DNA from: Comamonadaceae bacterium | Lineage (GTDB): Bacteria > Pseudomonadota > Gammaproteobacteria > Burkholderiales > Burkholderiaceae_C | Reading direction: 5' to 3' | Assembly (NCBI GenBank): GCA_013297875.1 | Contig: JAAFIW010000018.1 | Coordinates: 1-64,000, forward strand | Length of the DNA stretch: 64,000 nucleotides | Part shown: positions 1 to 8,755 of the stretch, one piece after another | Numbering within the stretch: position 1 is the first letter of the stretch | Layout of the letters: every line of letters starts with the position of its first letter | Notes under the pieces: model-generated | Database searches by the model: none | Told to the model about the DNA's origin: nothing | What the model saw: only the letters and a program-made list of their open reading frames with translations | Position numbers and translations under genes: made by a program

Positions 1-2281
1 GGCATCTCCGGCTTGCACGGTGTATTGAAAGCTCAAGGTGCTGGTGCCCGAGCCGCTGGAGTAAGTGGCGTTGCGGTCGGTGGCACCGGTTTCCAGGGTC
101 AAAGTAGGTGTGCCGGTGACGATCACGGCTTCGTTAAAAGCCACCGTCAGGGTGATCACACTGCCTACGCCGTAGCTGCCGTTGGCGGTGGTGGAGTTGA
201 CGGGGGCTACTGGGTTGGCGGTATTCAGTTGCACCAGCGTGTTGCCATTGCGGTCGCCAATCAAAGTATCCAGGTCACCATCGCCATCGATGTCCACGAA
301 GCTGGGGCTGGCGTAGTAGCCCACATCGGCCAGGCTGTAGGGGTTTTTGGTGACTACGGCAAAGGCGGGCACCGTGCGGCTACCGGTATTCAGCTGCACC
401 AGGGTGTTGCCATCGCTGTTACCCATCAAGGCATCCAGGTCACCGTCACCGTCGATGTCGACAAAACTGGGGCTTGCGGAGTTGCCCGCATTCGCTAGGC
501 CGTAGGGGCTGGTGGTGGCTGCTGCAAAGGCGGGGCTTGTGGCGCTGCCGGTGTTCAGTTGCACCACAATGCTGCCAGGGTAGTTGCCAATCAAGGCATC
601 CAGGTCACCGTCGCCATCAATGTCCACCAGGCTGGGGCTGGCGTAGCGGCCTACATCGGCCAGGCCGTAGGGGTTGGTGGTGGGCGCAGCAAAAGCCGGG
701 CTGTTGGCGCTGCCAGTGTTCAGCTGCACCACGGTGTTGCCATCGCCGTTGCCCATCAAGGCATCCAGGTCCCCCGTCACCGTCAATGTCCACCAAGCTG
801 GGGTTGGCGTAGCCGCCCACATCGACCAGGCCGTAGGGGGTGGTAGTGGCTGCTGCAAAGGCCGGGCTGGTGGCGCTGCCGCTGTTCAGTTGCACCACGG
901 TGTTGCCACTACTCTCGCCAATCAAGGCATCCAGGTCACCATCACCGTCAATGTCAGCAAAGCTGGGGCTGGCGAAGTTGCCCACACGCCCCAGACTGTA
1001 GGGGTTGGCGGTGGGGGCGGCAAACGCGGGCGTGGGCAGTAGCGCGCCGCGTGGGGCGCTGCCGTCAATCACGATGTTGGCGTTGGCACCCAGGGAGCCT
1101 GCTGCTCCCGGCGCGGCCAGGGCGAGGATGGCGTTGTTGCCGGCGGCGTCGGCCATGGCGCCGCCGTTGAGCTTCAAAGCTCTGGCGTTAACGACGTCCA
1201 GATCAGCCGAGGTGTCGCCTGCGCGCACGGTGTAGCTGAATGTCAGCGTGGTGCTGCCCGAGCCGCTGGTGTAGGTGGCTGCGCGGTCTGTCGCGCCGGT
1301 TTCCAGGGCGATGGAGGGGGTGCCGACCACGATCACGGCTTCATCAAATGCAATCGTGAAGGTGATGACGCTGCCCACGCCGTACGTGCCATTGGTGGTG
1401 GTCGATGTGACGGGGGCGACCGGGTTGCTGGTGTTCAGTTGCACCACGGTGTTGCCAACGCCGTTGCCAATCAAGACATCCAGGTCACCGTCATCGTCGA
1501 TGTCCACCAAGCTGGGACTGGCCCAACTGCTTGTACGCGCCAAGCCGTAGGGGTTTGTGGTGGCCGCAGCAAAGGCGGGTGCGGTGCTGGTGCCGATGTT
1601 CAGTTGCACCACGGTGTTGCCTAAACGCTCGCCAATCAACGCATCCAGGTCACCGTCGCTGTCGATGTCCACGAAGCTGGGGCTGGCGTAGTAGCCCACA
1701 TTGGCCAGGCCGTAGGGGTTGGTGGTGGCTATGGCAAAGGCGGGCGCGGTGGGGCTGCCAGTGTTCAGTTGCAACAGCGTGTGGCCATTGCGGTTGCCAA
1801 TCAAGGCATCCAGGTCACCGTCACCGTCAATGTCCACAAAGCTGGGGCTGGCGGAGTTGCCCACATTCGCCAGGCTGTAGGGGTTGGTGGTGGCTACAGC
1901 AAATGCGGGTGCGGCAGGGCTACCCGTGTTCAGCTGCACCACGGTATGGCCATCGTAGTTGCCAATCAAGGCGTCCAGGTCGCCGTCACCGTCAATGTCC
2001 ACCAAGCTGAGGCTGGCGTAGCGGCCCACATCGGCCAGGCCGTAAGGGTTGGGGGTGGCTGCTGCAAAGGCGGGGCTGGTGGCGCTGCCGGTGTTCAGTT
2101 GCACCAGGGTGTTGCCAACGCTGTTGCCAATCAAGGCATCCAGGTCACCATCACCGTCAATGTCCACAAAGCTGAGGCTGGCAGAGACGCCCACATTCGC
2201 CAGGCCGTAGGGGTTGGTGATGGGGGCCGCGAAGTTGATCGGGCTGATGAGCGTTCCACGGGGGCGGGTGGTATCAGGCAT
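1..2281 (-). CDS. FG-GAP/VCBS-repeat surface protein, 3' partial, with a frameshift
   Basis: About ten repeats are visible, each carrying a DIDGDGDLDALIG-type calcium loop followed by VVQLNTGS and NPYGLA(N/D)VG. Such blades build beta-propellers in secreted or surface proteins. Two Ig-like segments (GTYGVGSVITFT...TFSYTVRAGD) separate the repeat blocks, around 1010-1420 and at the left edge. The ATG at 2281 follows an in-frame stop; no signal peptide is visible, so export may be by a type I-like route. The frame breaks at about 769-776, where a CCCCC run carries one base more than the equivalent position of the other repeats. The other frame then stays open to the window edge. A sequencing or assembly error, slippage or a real pseudogene are all possible. 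Confidence 0.75.
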
Positions 2282-2333
2282 GTGGCGCTTTCATTCTTCA
2301 ATGGCGACAATTGACAATTGCGATAAAACGTGG

Positions 2334-2382
2334 CCTGACCCATGTCAATACTGCTCAGGCAGCTATGAAATAAATAGCGTTT
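2334..2382 (+). repeat. GCTCAAGCAGCTAT-type dispersed element
   Basis: Copy reading GCTCAGGCAGCTAT followed by an AT-rich tail ending in ATAGC, just upstream of the FG-GAP gene. Confidence 0.7.
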
Positions 2383-2571
2383 GCTGGATCAGAAGGTGAC
2401 AAACCAGGGTTGTGCGGGGTGCAGGCTATTGCAAAGTGCTGCCAATCACAACAATGTTAAATCGTCGAATCGGCAAGAAAATGGCAGAGTTAAACCACAT
2501 CTGCCGTAAACCAACACTTTGCTTGCTTCACCGTGCATCCCGAACCCAGGCGATGCGGTGGTTTTTGTTTC

Positions 2572-2748
2572 AACCCAGATTTTCCATTAGGCGCACCTTC
2601 GGTGCTGTTTGGATTCCAACGGCGCATTTGCGGCCATTTTTGCCCCTCTTCGTCGCCCATGGCGCGCGCCATGAGCTCCTCAGTCGGGTCAAAACTGACT
2701 CGCAACTGCATCCGTTGTCTATCCAAACCCTAATGGAAATTCTGGGTT
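2572..2748. repeat. 177-bp element with 19-bp terminal inverted repeats
   Basis: The left arm (2572-2590) starts AACCCAGAT and ends CCATTAG. The right arm (2730-2748) is its reverse complement with one mismatch in 19. No transposase and no clear target duplication are visible. It could be a miniature inverted-repeat element or a long hairpin. Confidence 0.5.
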
Positions 2749-2753
2749 CAATC

Positions 2754-2820
2754 ACTACATTTTCAATAGCTGCTTGAGCGCTCTGGGCCTGCACGTAATG
2801 CTTTTTTGGCTTGAAAACGG
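2754..2820 (-). repeat. GCTCAAGCAGCTAT-type dispersed element
   Basis: Minus-orientation copy: AATAGCTGCTTGAGCGC, then CTGGGCCTGCACGTAA and TTTTGGCTTGAAAA. It lies about 20 bp downstream of the protease stop codon. Confidence 0.75.
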
Positions 2821-2840
2821 GCCTCCGAGGGCAACAACCA

Positions 2841-3986
2841 TCAGCGTGCTGGCGCAGCCTTGGGTCGGGGGCGCACGCCGGGGGTGACGTCCAGGGCGAG
2901 TTTGCTGTCCAGGCGTTGCACCTCAAACTTGGCTGCCGCGCCGGGGGGCAGGGCGGCTACTTTGCCCAGTAGCTGGGCGACGGTGTTCACCGGCTGCCCG
3001 GCCACCGCCACGATCACGTCGCCTGGGCGCACGCCAGCTGAGGCGGCCGGGCCGTTTTGCAGCACGCCGGTGATCAGCACGCCGTTTTTGGCCTTCACGC
3101 CAAAGGTCTCCATCAGCTCGGGTGACAGCTCGTTGGGCTCCACGCCAATCCAGCCGCGTGTGACGCGACCGTCTTTCACAATGCCTTCCATCACCTGCTT
3201 GGCGGTGGACACGGGAATGGCAAAGCCGATGCCCATACTTCCTCCACTGCGGCTATAAATAGCTGTATTGATGCCCAGCAGGTTGCCATTCACATCGACC
3301 AGCGCGCCGCCGGAGTTGCCGGGGTTGATGGCGGCATCGGTCTGGATGAAATTCTCGAAGGTGTTGATGCCCAGCTGGTTGCGGCCCAGCGCGCTGACGA
3401 TGCCGCCGGTGACCGTCTGGCCCACGCCAAAGGGGTTGCCAATGGCCAGCACCTGGTCGCCGGTTTGCAGTGCGTCCGAGTTGCCCAGCACGATCACGGG
3501 CAGCTTGTCCAGGTCAATTTTCAGCACCGCCAGGTCGGTGTCGGGGTCGGTGCCAATCACCAGGGCTTTGGCGCGGCGGCTGTCATTCAGGATGACCTCA
3601 ATCCCGTCGGCACCTTCGATCACGTGGTTGTTGGTCAGCACATAGCCGCTGGCGCTGACGATGACGCCGCTGCCCAGACCGCCCTGCGGTTGGCTACCCT
3701 GCTCGCCAAAGAAAAAGCGAAACCACGGGTCGCCGTTGTTGGGGCCGCGCACAGCAGCTTTGCTGGTGTTGATGCTGACCACCGCCGCTGAGGCGCGTTG
3801 CGCCGCCTGGCGGAAGCTGCCGGCGGGCGGCGGTGCATTGGGCGTGCCGGGCGCTTCGATCAGCGAGACCACGCCGGGGCGTGCATTGCCGCGGCCCAGC
3901 CATTCGGGTTTGAGCGTAGCCACCACAAAATAGGCCGCCAGCAAAACGGTGACGGCTTGGGAAAACAACAACCAGGTGCGGCGCAT
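2841..3986 (-). CDS. membrane-anchored HtrA/DegS-type serine protease
   Basis: A periplasmic quality-control protease of the trypsin-like S1C family, 381 aa. The start at 3986 (MRRTWLLFSQAVTVLL) gives one N-terminal membrane helix; the frame opens 43 codons earlier, but that extension is not family-like. The catalytic triad is visible as His in NNHVIEG, Asp in DTDLAVLKID and Ser in GNSGGAL. A single PDZ domain follows (about residues 280-370: GWIGVEPNELSPEL, GDVIVAVAGQPV). One anchor plus one PDZ resembles DegS more than DegP/DegQ. It is transcribed alone. Confidence 0.9.
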   Translation of the reverse strand: MRRTWLLFSQAVTVLLAAYFVVATLKPEWLGRGNARPGVVSLIEAPGTPNAPPPAGSFRQAAQRASAAVVSINTSKAAVRGPNNGDPWFRFFFGEQGSQPQGGLGSGVIVSASGYVLTNNHVIEGADGIEVILNDSRRAKALVIGTDPDTDLAVLKIDLDKLPVIVLGNSDALQTGDQVLAIGNPFGVGQTVTGGIVSALGRNQLGINTFENFIQTDAAINPGNSGGALVDVNGNLLGINTAIYSRSGGSMGIGFAIPVSTAKQVMEGIVKDGRVTRGWIGVEPNELSPELMETFGVKAKNGVLITGVLQNGPAASAGVRPGDVIVAVAGQPVNTVAQLLGKVAALPPGAAAKFEVQRLDSKLALDVTPGVRPRPKAAPAR

Positions 3987-4156
3987 GGGTGGACTCAAAC
4001 AAAAAACACGGGCCGTCAGTGTAGTGCGCTGAGTGGGCCAGCAGGGGCCGAAAATTTGCCGCTTATCACCAAAAGTGACGCACGTGCAAATCCACTGCGC
4101 TCGGGCAGCTACCAATTCAGTAGCGAATGTCTAGAGGTTCCCTAGGCAATTGGCGG

Positions 4157-5467
4157 TCATGACACCGATTCTTCATTGGCCAGGCGCCGGGCCTTCAGGC
4201 TGGGGCGCGCGCTGCTGGCGCGTCGGCTGCGGCGCGTTTTGCCGCGCGTGGCGGCCAGATCGGCGTCTTCAACCGCCATGGGCTTTCCGGTGGCGGGGTC
4301 GGAAATGGCGGCGCGCGAGCGCATGCCACGGGCCAGCTGGGCCATTTCTTCGGCTTCGTGCAGCACGGCGTCGGCATTGGTCGTGTGTCCGGCCATGTGC
4401 ACCACGCCCACGCCAACATCCAGCCGCACATCAATCACCTGGTCATGCGGCATTTGCACCGAAATCGGTTTGCGCAAGCTGCTGGCCACGCGCAGGCCCA
4501 GGGTACGCAGCGCGGCAGGTGAGGCAATGGTTTCAACCAGCACGACAAAACAGCGGTCGTAGTAGCGGCCCACCGGGTTCATCGCGCCCACCTGGCGCTG
4601 GATGCGCGAGGCCATTTGCGAGAGCACATCGTTCAAGCCCACGGGTCCCACATGCGCCGTGCTGTGCTCCAGGTCAAACAGCAGCACGGCCAGCACCGCG
4701 CCATCGCGGCCGGTGCGTCGACGGCGCTTGAGCGCATCCACCAGCTTTTGCACAATGATCACGCTGCCGGGCAGCTGGGTGACCGGGTCGCGCTCGGTGG
4801 GCAGGCGGCTGTCTCGCCGCACCCGGTGCTCCCTCACGTAACGCTGCCAGATCACCAAACCCACCACGATGTTGCTCAGCGCAATGGCGGCTGCAGCCAC
4901 GATTTGGGTGCCCAGGCTGGCCGACTGCCATTGAAGGGCATGCAAAAAGCAGCCCACAATGGCCACCAGCATCAGCAGGCAGCCCAAGGCCATGCCCAGT
5001 GCCAGCCGGTCGCCCAGCATCCAGGCGCGCGCTGACAGCCACAGCGCCACGCTGGCCGCAAGCGCGGTGACCAGCCCCGATGCGGGCAGTTGCATGGGCT
5101 GCGGTAGCAGCAGGCACAGCGGTCCGGCCACCGCGCAGACGATCATGGAGGTGCGCAGTGCCACCGACATCAGGCGGTCGCGGGCGCGGGCTGACAGCCA
5201 GTCCACCATCATGTAAGCACCGGCGGCCCCGCTGAGCGGACCGATCAGCACCTGCGCAGCGCGAAAAAAAGGTGTGTCCCAGGCGGGCTCCACGGCCAAC
5301 ACCATTCCGCTGAGCAGCGCCACAAAGCACAGCGCGCATAGGTGAATCACAAAACCCTGGCGTGCCGCTTTGCTGCGGGAGCGCACCAACTCCGCCACGT
5401 TGAGCACGATCACTGTTGCAATGGCACCTGCCGACAGGCTCCAGATCATCAGTTCGGGGGTGGTCAT
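4157..5467 (-). CDS. seven-helix membrane protein with degenerate GGDEF domain
   Basis: Predicted 436 aa. The start at 5467 (MTTPELMIWSLSAGA) opens into about seven membrane helices over residues 7-210. The C-terminal half aligns with a diguanylate cyclase fold: RDPVTQLPG resembles the conserved RDxLTGLxN and FDLEHSTAHVG the metal-binding strand. Where an active enzyme has GGDEF this protein reads YYDRC, so cyclic di-GMP synthesis is unlikely; it may be a receptor or a relic. The tail is rich in Arg and Lys. It is divergent from the nif3-pdxA pair. Confidence 0.75.
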   Translation of the reverse strand: MTTPELMIWSLSAGAIATVIVLNVAELVRSRSKAARQGFVIHLCALCFVALLSGMVLAVEPAWDTPFFRAAQVLIGPLSGAAGAYMMVDWLSARARDRLMSVALRTSMIVCAVAGPLCLLLPQPMQLPASGLVTALAASVALWLSARAWMLGDRLALGMALGCLLMLVAIVGCFLHALQWQSASLGTQIVAAAAIALSNIVVGLVIWQRYVREHRVRRDSRLPTERDPVTQLPGSVIIVQKLVDALKRRRRTGRDGAVLAVLLFDLEHSTAHVGPVGLNDVLSQMASRIQRQVGAMNPVGRYYDRCFVVLVETIASPAALRTLGLRVASSLRKPISVQMPHDQVIDVRLDVGVGVVHMAGHTTNADAVLHEAEEMAQLARGMRSRAAISDPATGKPMAVEDADLAATRGKTRRSRRASSARPSLKARRLANEESVS

Positions 5468-5593
5468 GGGTGGAAATGAGCGGCAGGTTGCAAAACGTGA
5501 AATGTGTTGCGTGATTGTGCGTCCAGAACATGATTTGTGTGTGGCAAGCACACGGACAATGTGGCTCTTGTGCAAACCTATTCTGAATGATTC

Positions 5594-6370
5594 ATGCCCC
5601 CCAACAACGCCCCCGCCACCCGCCAGCAGGTGCTCAACCAGTTTGATGCCTTGCTGCAGCCCCAGCGCTTCAAAGACTATGGCCCCAACGGCCTGCAAGT
5701 CGAAGGCAAAGCGCAAGTTGCGCGCCTCGTCAGCGGCGTCACAGCCAGTCGGGCGCTGATTGAAGCGGCCATTGCTGTGCAGGCCGACGCCATTTTTGTG
5801 CACCACGGCCTGTTCTGGCGCGGCCACGATGGCTGCGTCACGGGCTGGTTAAAGCAGCGCCTGGCCTTACTGCTGCAACATGACGTCAACCTGTTTGCCT
5901 ACCACCTGCCGCTAGACGCGCACCCCGAGCTGGGCAACAACGCGCAACTGGGCGTGCAACTGGGGCTGGCAGCCACTGGGCGCTTTGGTGAGCAGGATCT
6001 GGGGTTCATCGGGGAGCCGACGAGCGGCACAGGCTTTGCCAGCGCACAACACCTGGCCGACCATGTGCAATTGGTGCTAAATCGTCCAGTCACCCTTGTA
6101 AAACCTGCTCAAGCAGCTATTAAAAAAATAGCATGGTGCACCGGTGGCGCGCAGGGCTATTTTGAATCGGCCATTGCGGCGGGGGCTGATGCCTTCATCA
6201 CCGGCGAAATCTCCGAGCCCCAGGCCCACTACGCCCGTGAGTGCGGCGTGGCCTATCTGGCCTGCGGCCACCACGCCAGCGAGCGCTACGGCGCGCCGGC
6301 GGTGGCCGGGCATGTGGCCGCGCAACTGGGGCTGTGGCACCAGTTCATTGACATTGACAACCCCGCATGA
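5594..6370 (+). CDS. Nif3-like dinuclear metal centre protein
   Basis: A YbgI/Nif3 family protein of 258 aa; members form hexamers that hold two metal ions, but the physiological role is not settled. Metal-site signatures are present: VHHGLFWRG, HLPLDAHPELGNN and near the C-terminus CGHHASERYG. Residues about 165-180 (VKPAQAAIKKIAWC) are encoded by a copy of the dispersed repeat, at a linker before the conserved WCTGGAQ motif. The stop codon overlaps the pdxA start by 4 bp (ATGA), so the two are translationally coupled. Confidence 0.9.
   Translation: MPPNNAPATRQQVLNQFDALLQPQRFKDYGPNGLQVEGKAQVARLVSGVTASRALIEAAIAVQADAIFVHHGLFWRGHDGCVTGWLKQRLALLLQHDVNLFAYHLPLDAHPELGNNAQLGVQLGLAATGRFGEQDLGFIGEPTSGTGFASAQHLADHVQLVLNRPVTLVKPAQAAIKKIAWCTGGAQGYFESAIAAGADAFITGEISEPQAHYARECGVAYLACGHHASERYGAPAVAGHVAAQLGLWHQFIDIDNPA
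6085..6133 (+). repeat. dispersed element inside the nif3-like gene
   Basis: Contains the exact GCTCAAGCAGCTAT core, translated as AQAAI, followed by an A-rich tail and ATAGCA. It stays in the host frame. Confidence 0.75.
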
Positions 6371-7443
6371 ACGCATCATCCAAACCCATTGCCATCACCC
6401 TGGGCGACCCCGCAGGTATTGGCCCGGAGATCATCGCCAAGGCCTTTCGCGACGCACCCCAAACCTTGCAAAACTGCGTGGTGGCCGGTGACCTGGCCAG
6501 CTTGCGCCGCGCGGCGCAGCAAACGGCCGTGCCGGGGCAGCCTGCCTTGCCAGTGGCGCTGCTGGAGTCACTGGAGCACCTGCCCGATGTGCCGCCGCGT
6601 TGCATCCCGGTGCTACAAATAACGCAGCAGCTTGAGCAGGTTTTACCTGGGCGTATCAGTGCTTTGGCTGGAAAAATGGCTGCCCAGTGCCTGCAGTGGG
6701 CAGCGCGCGCCGCCCTGCAAGGCCAACTTGCAGCCATGGTGACCGCGCCGCTGCACAAAGAGGCGCTGGCGGCGGCGGGCGTGCCGTTTCCGGGCCACAC
6801 CGAGTTGCTGCAGCACGAGGCCGCGCAGCATGCCGGCCTGGCCCTTGGAGACCTGCCGGTGCGCATGATGCTGGCCAACGACGAATTGCGGGTGGTGCTG
6901 GTCAGCATTCACCTGTCGCTGCGCGACGCGCTGGACGCCGTGCGTTTTGACACGGTGTTGCAAACCTTACGCATCACACACCAAAGCCTGTGCGCGTTAT
7001 TGGGCCGTGTGCCCCGCATTGCGGTGGCGGGGCTGAACCCGCATGCGGGTGAAGGCGGCTTGTTTGGCCGTGAAGAGTTGGAGACTATTAGCCCGGCCAT
7101 TGCGGCAGCACGTGCAGAAGGCATACAGGCCAGCGGCCCATTTGCGCCAGACACCGTTTTCATGCGCGCGAGAGAGAAGCCTGGGCAGCCGGGCGAATTT
7201 GACGCCGTGGTGGCCATGTACCACGACCAGGGGCTAATTCCAGTGAAATACCTCGGGGTAGAGCAGGGCGTGAACGTCACGCTGGGCTTGCAAGGCAGCG
7301 AGCCTGCGCCGTGGCGTCTGGTGCGCACCAGCCCGGATCACGGCACTGCCTTTGATATTGCCGGCACGGGCGCTGCCGACGCCAGCAGCCTGATTGCGGC
7401 CGTCCGCATGGCGCAGCAGATCATCCATTTCAAGTCAAAATAG
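6367..7443 (+). CDS. pdxA: 4-hydroxythreonine-4-phosphate dehydrogenase
   Basis: Catalyses the NAD-dependent oxidation of 4-hydroxythreonine phosphate in pyridoxal phosphate synthesis. At 358 aa it is slightly longer than usual (about 330). Diagnostic stretches: ITLGDPAGIGPEI at the N-terminus, VTAPLHKEAL and the metal-binding AMYHDQGLIPVKYLG. The extra length includes VLQITQQLEQVLPGR around residue 82-96, encoded by a minus-orientation copy of the dispersed repeat. The TAG stop forms the first three bases of the terminator stem shared with mscL. Confidence 0.95.
   Translation: MNASSKPIAITLGDPAGIGPEIIAKAFRDAPQTLQNCVVAGDLASLRRAAQQTAVPGQPALPVALLESLEHLPDVPPRCIPVLQITQQLEQVLPGRISALAGKMAAQCLQWAARAALQGQLAAMVTAPLHKEALAAAGVPFPGHTELLQHEAAQHAGLALGDLPVRMMLANDELRVVLVSIHLSLRDALDAVRFDTVLQTLRITHQSLCALLGRVPRIAVAGLNPHAGEGGLFGREELETISPAIAAARAEGIQASGPFAPDTVFMRAREKPGQPGEFDAVVAMYHDQGLIPVKYLGVEQGVNVTLGLQGSEPAPWRLVRTSPDHGTAFDIAGTGAADASSLIAAVRMAQQIIHFKSK
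6611..6671 (-). repeat. dispersed element inside pdxA
   Basis: Reads CAGCAGCTTGAGCAGG then CCTGGGC, a minus-orientation copy kept in frame in pdxA. Confidence 0.7.
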
Positions 7444-7477
7444 CTGCTCGTGCACGATCAGTGTGCACGAGCAGCTA
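7436..7477 (-). terminator. terminator between convergent pdxA and mscL
   Basis: A perfect 15-bp stem (7441-7455 with 7463-7477) and a 7-nt loop. Read on the minus strand it is followed by TTTT, so it should terminate mscL. The arms carry AGCTGCTCGTGCAC, resembling two opposed copies of the dispersed element core. Confidence 0.8.
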
Positions 7478-7507
7478 CATAAACGATAGCAATTCCAGCA
7501 GCCGGGA

Positions 7508-7930
7508 TCAGCGCTTGAGGTTGTCGCGAATCTCGCGCAGCAGCACGATGTCTTCTGGGGTGGCGGGCGCGGCGGCAGGCGGGGCTGCACGCTTCATGCG
7601 GTTGATCTGCTTGACCATCATGAAAATAATGAACGCCAGAATGATGAAATTCACCGCAATGGTGATGAAGTTGCCATAGGCCAGTACCGGCACACCGGCT
7701 TTCTTCAAGGCTTCCAGCGTCATCACCGTGCCGGCAGGCACCTTGCCCAGCACCACGTACAGGCTGGAGAAATCCAGACTGCCAAAAATGGACCCCACCA
7801 CCGGCATGATCAGGTCTGCCACCACCGAATCGACAATCTTGCCGAAAGCCGCACCAATGATCACACCTACGGCCAGATCGACCACATTGCCCTTGACGGC
7901 AAATTCCTTGAACTCTTGCATCATGCCCAT
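7508..7930 (-). CDS. mscL: large-conductance mechanosensitive channel
   Basis: A pressure-relief channel in the inner membrane, 140 aa, a normal family length. The family signature is at the N-terminus: [20 protein letters not shown], with a second helix around residues 80-105 ([19 protein letters not shown]) and a charged C-terminal helix ending [11 protein letters not shown]. The ATG at 7930 is chosen because AAAGGAG lies 6 bases upstream. It is convergent with pdxA and ends at the 15-bp stem terminator. Confidence 0.97.
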   Translation of the reverse strand: MGMMQEFKEFAVKGNVVDLAVGVIIGAAFGKIVDSVVADLIMPVVGSIFGSLDFSSLYVVLGKVPAGTVMTLEALKKAGVPVLAYGNFITIAVNFIILAFIIFMMVKQINRMKRAAPPAAAPATPEDIVLLREIRDNLKR

Positions 7931-8134
7931 ACGAAACTCCTTTGGTTGTTGAACCTTCGTAGTATTCCGGCTTGCCCGCCGCTGTCAAGGCCGAGTCCGG
8001 CACTGTGGCGTGGAAACCCTCCGCTACAATCCGACGCTGTTTCCAGGGCAGACTGCCCATCAACCGGGGCGGCCCAGCCCCCCACTGGCGCGGGCACAAG
8101 CCAGCGCCAGCCGACACGAAGATTGAGGACATTC

Positions 8135-8743
8135 ATGAGTAACACCCCAGCATCGCCAGTAGACAGCGCCAAGCGCACCTGGCTCATTGCTTCAGGTTGC
8201 GCAGGTGCTGCAGGCGGTTTGGCCGTTGCTGTGCCATTTGTCAGCACATTCCAGCCGTCCGAGCGCGCCAAGGCTGCTGGCGCTGCCGTAGAAGTCGATA
8301 TTTCGGCAATGAAGCCCGGCGAAAAAATCACCGTGGAATGGCGCGGCAAACCCGTGTGGATCGTCAAGCGCACCCCCGAGCAACTGGCTGCGCTCAAGAA
8401 GACTGAAGGCCTGCTAGCCGACCCGAAATCCGAGCGAAACCCCGCCGATCTCACCCCGGTCTATGCCCGTAACGAAGCCCGCTCGATCAAGCCGGAAGTA
8501 TTCGTCGCAGTCGGCATTTGTTCACACCTGGGTTGCTCGCCCAGCGACAAGTTTCAAATCGGTGCCCAACCCTCGCTGCCTGATGACTGGCCCGGCGGCT
8601 TCCTGTGCCCCTGTCACGGCTCGACCTTCGACATGGCAGGCCGCGTCTACAAAAACAAGCCAGCGCCCGACAACCTGGAAGTACCTCCCCACATGTTTCT
8701 GTCCGACACCCGCCTGATCATTGGCGAAGACAAAAAAGCCTAA
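8135..8743 (+). CDS. petA: ubiquinol-cytochrome c reductase, Rieske iron-sulfur subunit
   Basis: Carries the high-potential [2Fe-2S] cluster of the bc1 complex on the periplasmic side. Predicted 202 aa. The start at 8135 is preceded by GAGGA at 9-10 bases; the frame is open further upstream, but the family begins here. KRTWLIASG and the following hydrophobic helix are a twin-arginine-like anchor. Cluster ligands are in CSHLGCSPSD and CPCHGSTFD. First gene of petABC; petB starts 12 bp after its stop. Confidence 0.95.
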   Translation: MSNTPASPVDSAKRTWLIASGCAGAAGGLAVAVPFVSTFQPSERAKAAGAAVEVDISAMKPGEKITVEWRGKPVWIVKRTPEQLAALKKTEGLLADPKSERNPADLTPVYARNEARSIKPEVFVAVGICSHLGCSPSDKFQIGAQPSLPDDWPGGFLCPCHGSTFDMAGRVYKNKPAPDNLEVPPHMFLSDTRLIIGEDKKA

Positions 8744-8755
8744 AGGCATATCAAC

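Larger units (their letters stand above)
2282..2840. other. intergenic region with two repeat families, no gene seen
   Basis: This 559-bp gap holds two copies of the GCTCAAGCAGCTAT element, in opposite orientations, and a 177-bp inverted-repeat element. The open frames here (for example the minus frame 2490-2726) have no ribosome binding site and match no family I recognise, so I do not call a gene. Confidence 0.6.

Noticed and set aside
2412-2777. Small frames in the first intergenic region
   Set aside because: No ribosome binding site or family similarity, and the region is repeat sequence.
3245-3275. Possible repeat copy in the HtrA protease gene (AAATAGCTGTATTG)
   Set aside because: The encoded GINTAIYS is a conserved stretch of the protease family, so the similarity is chance.
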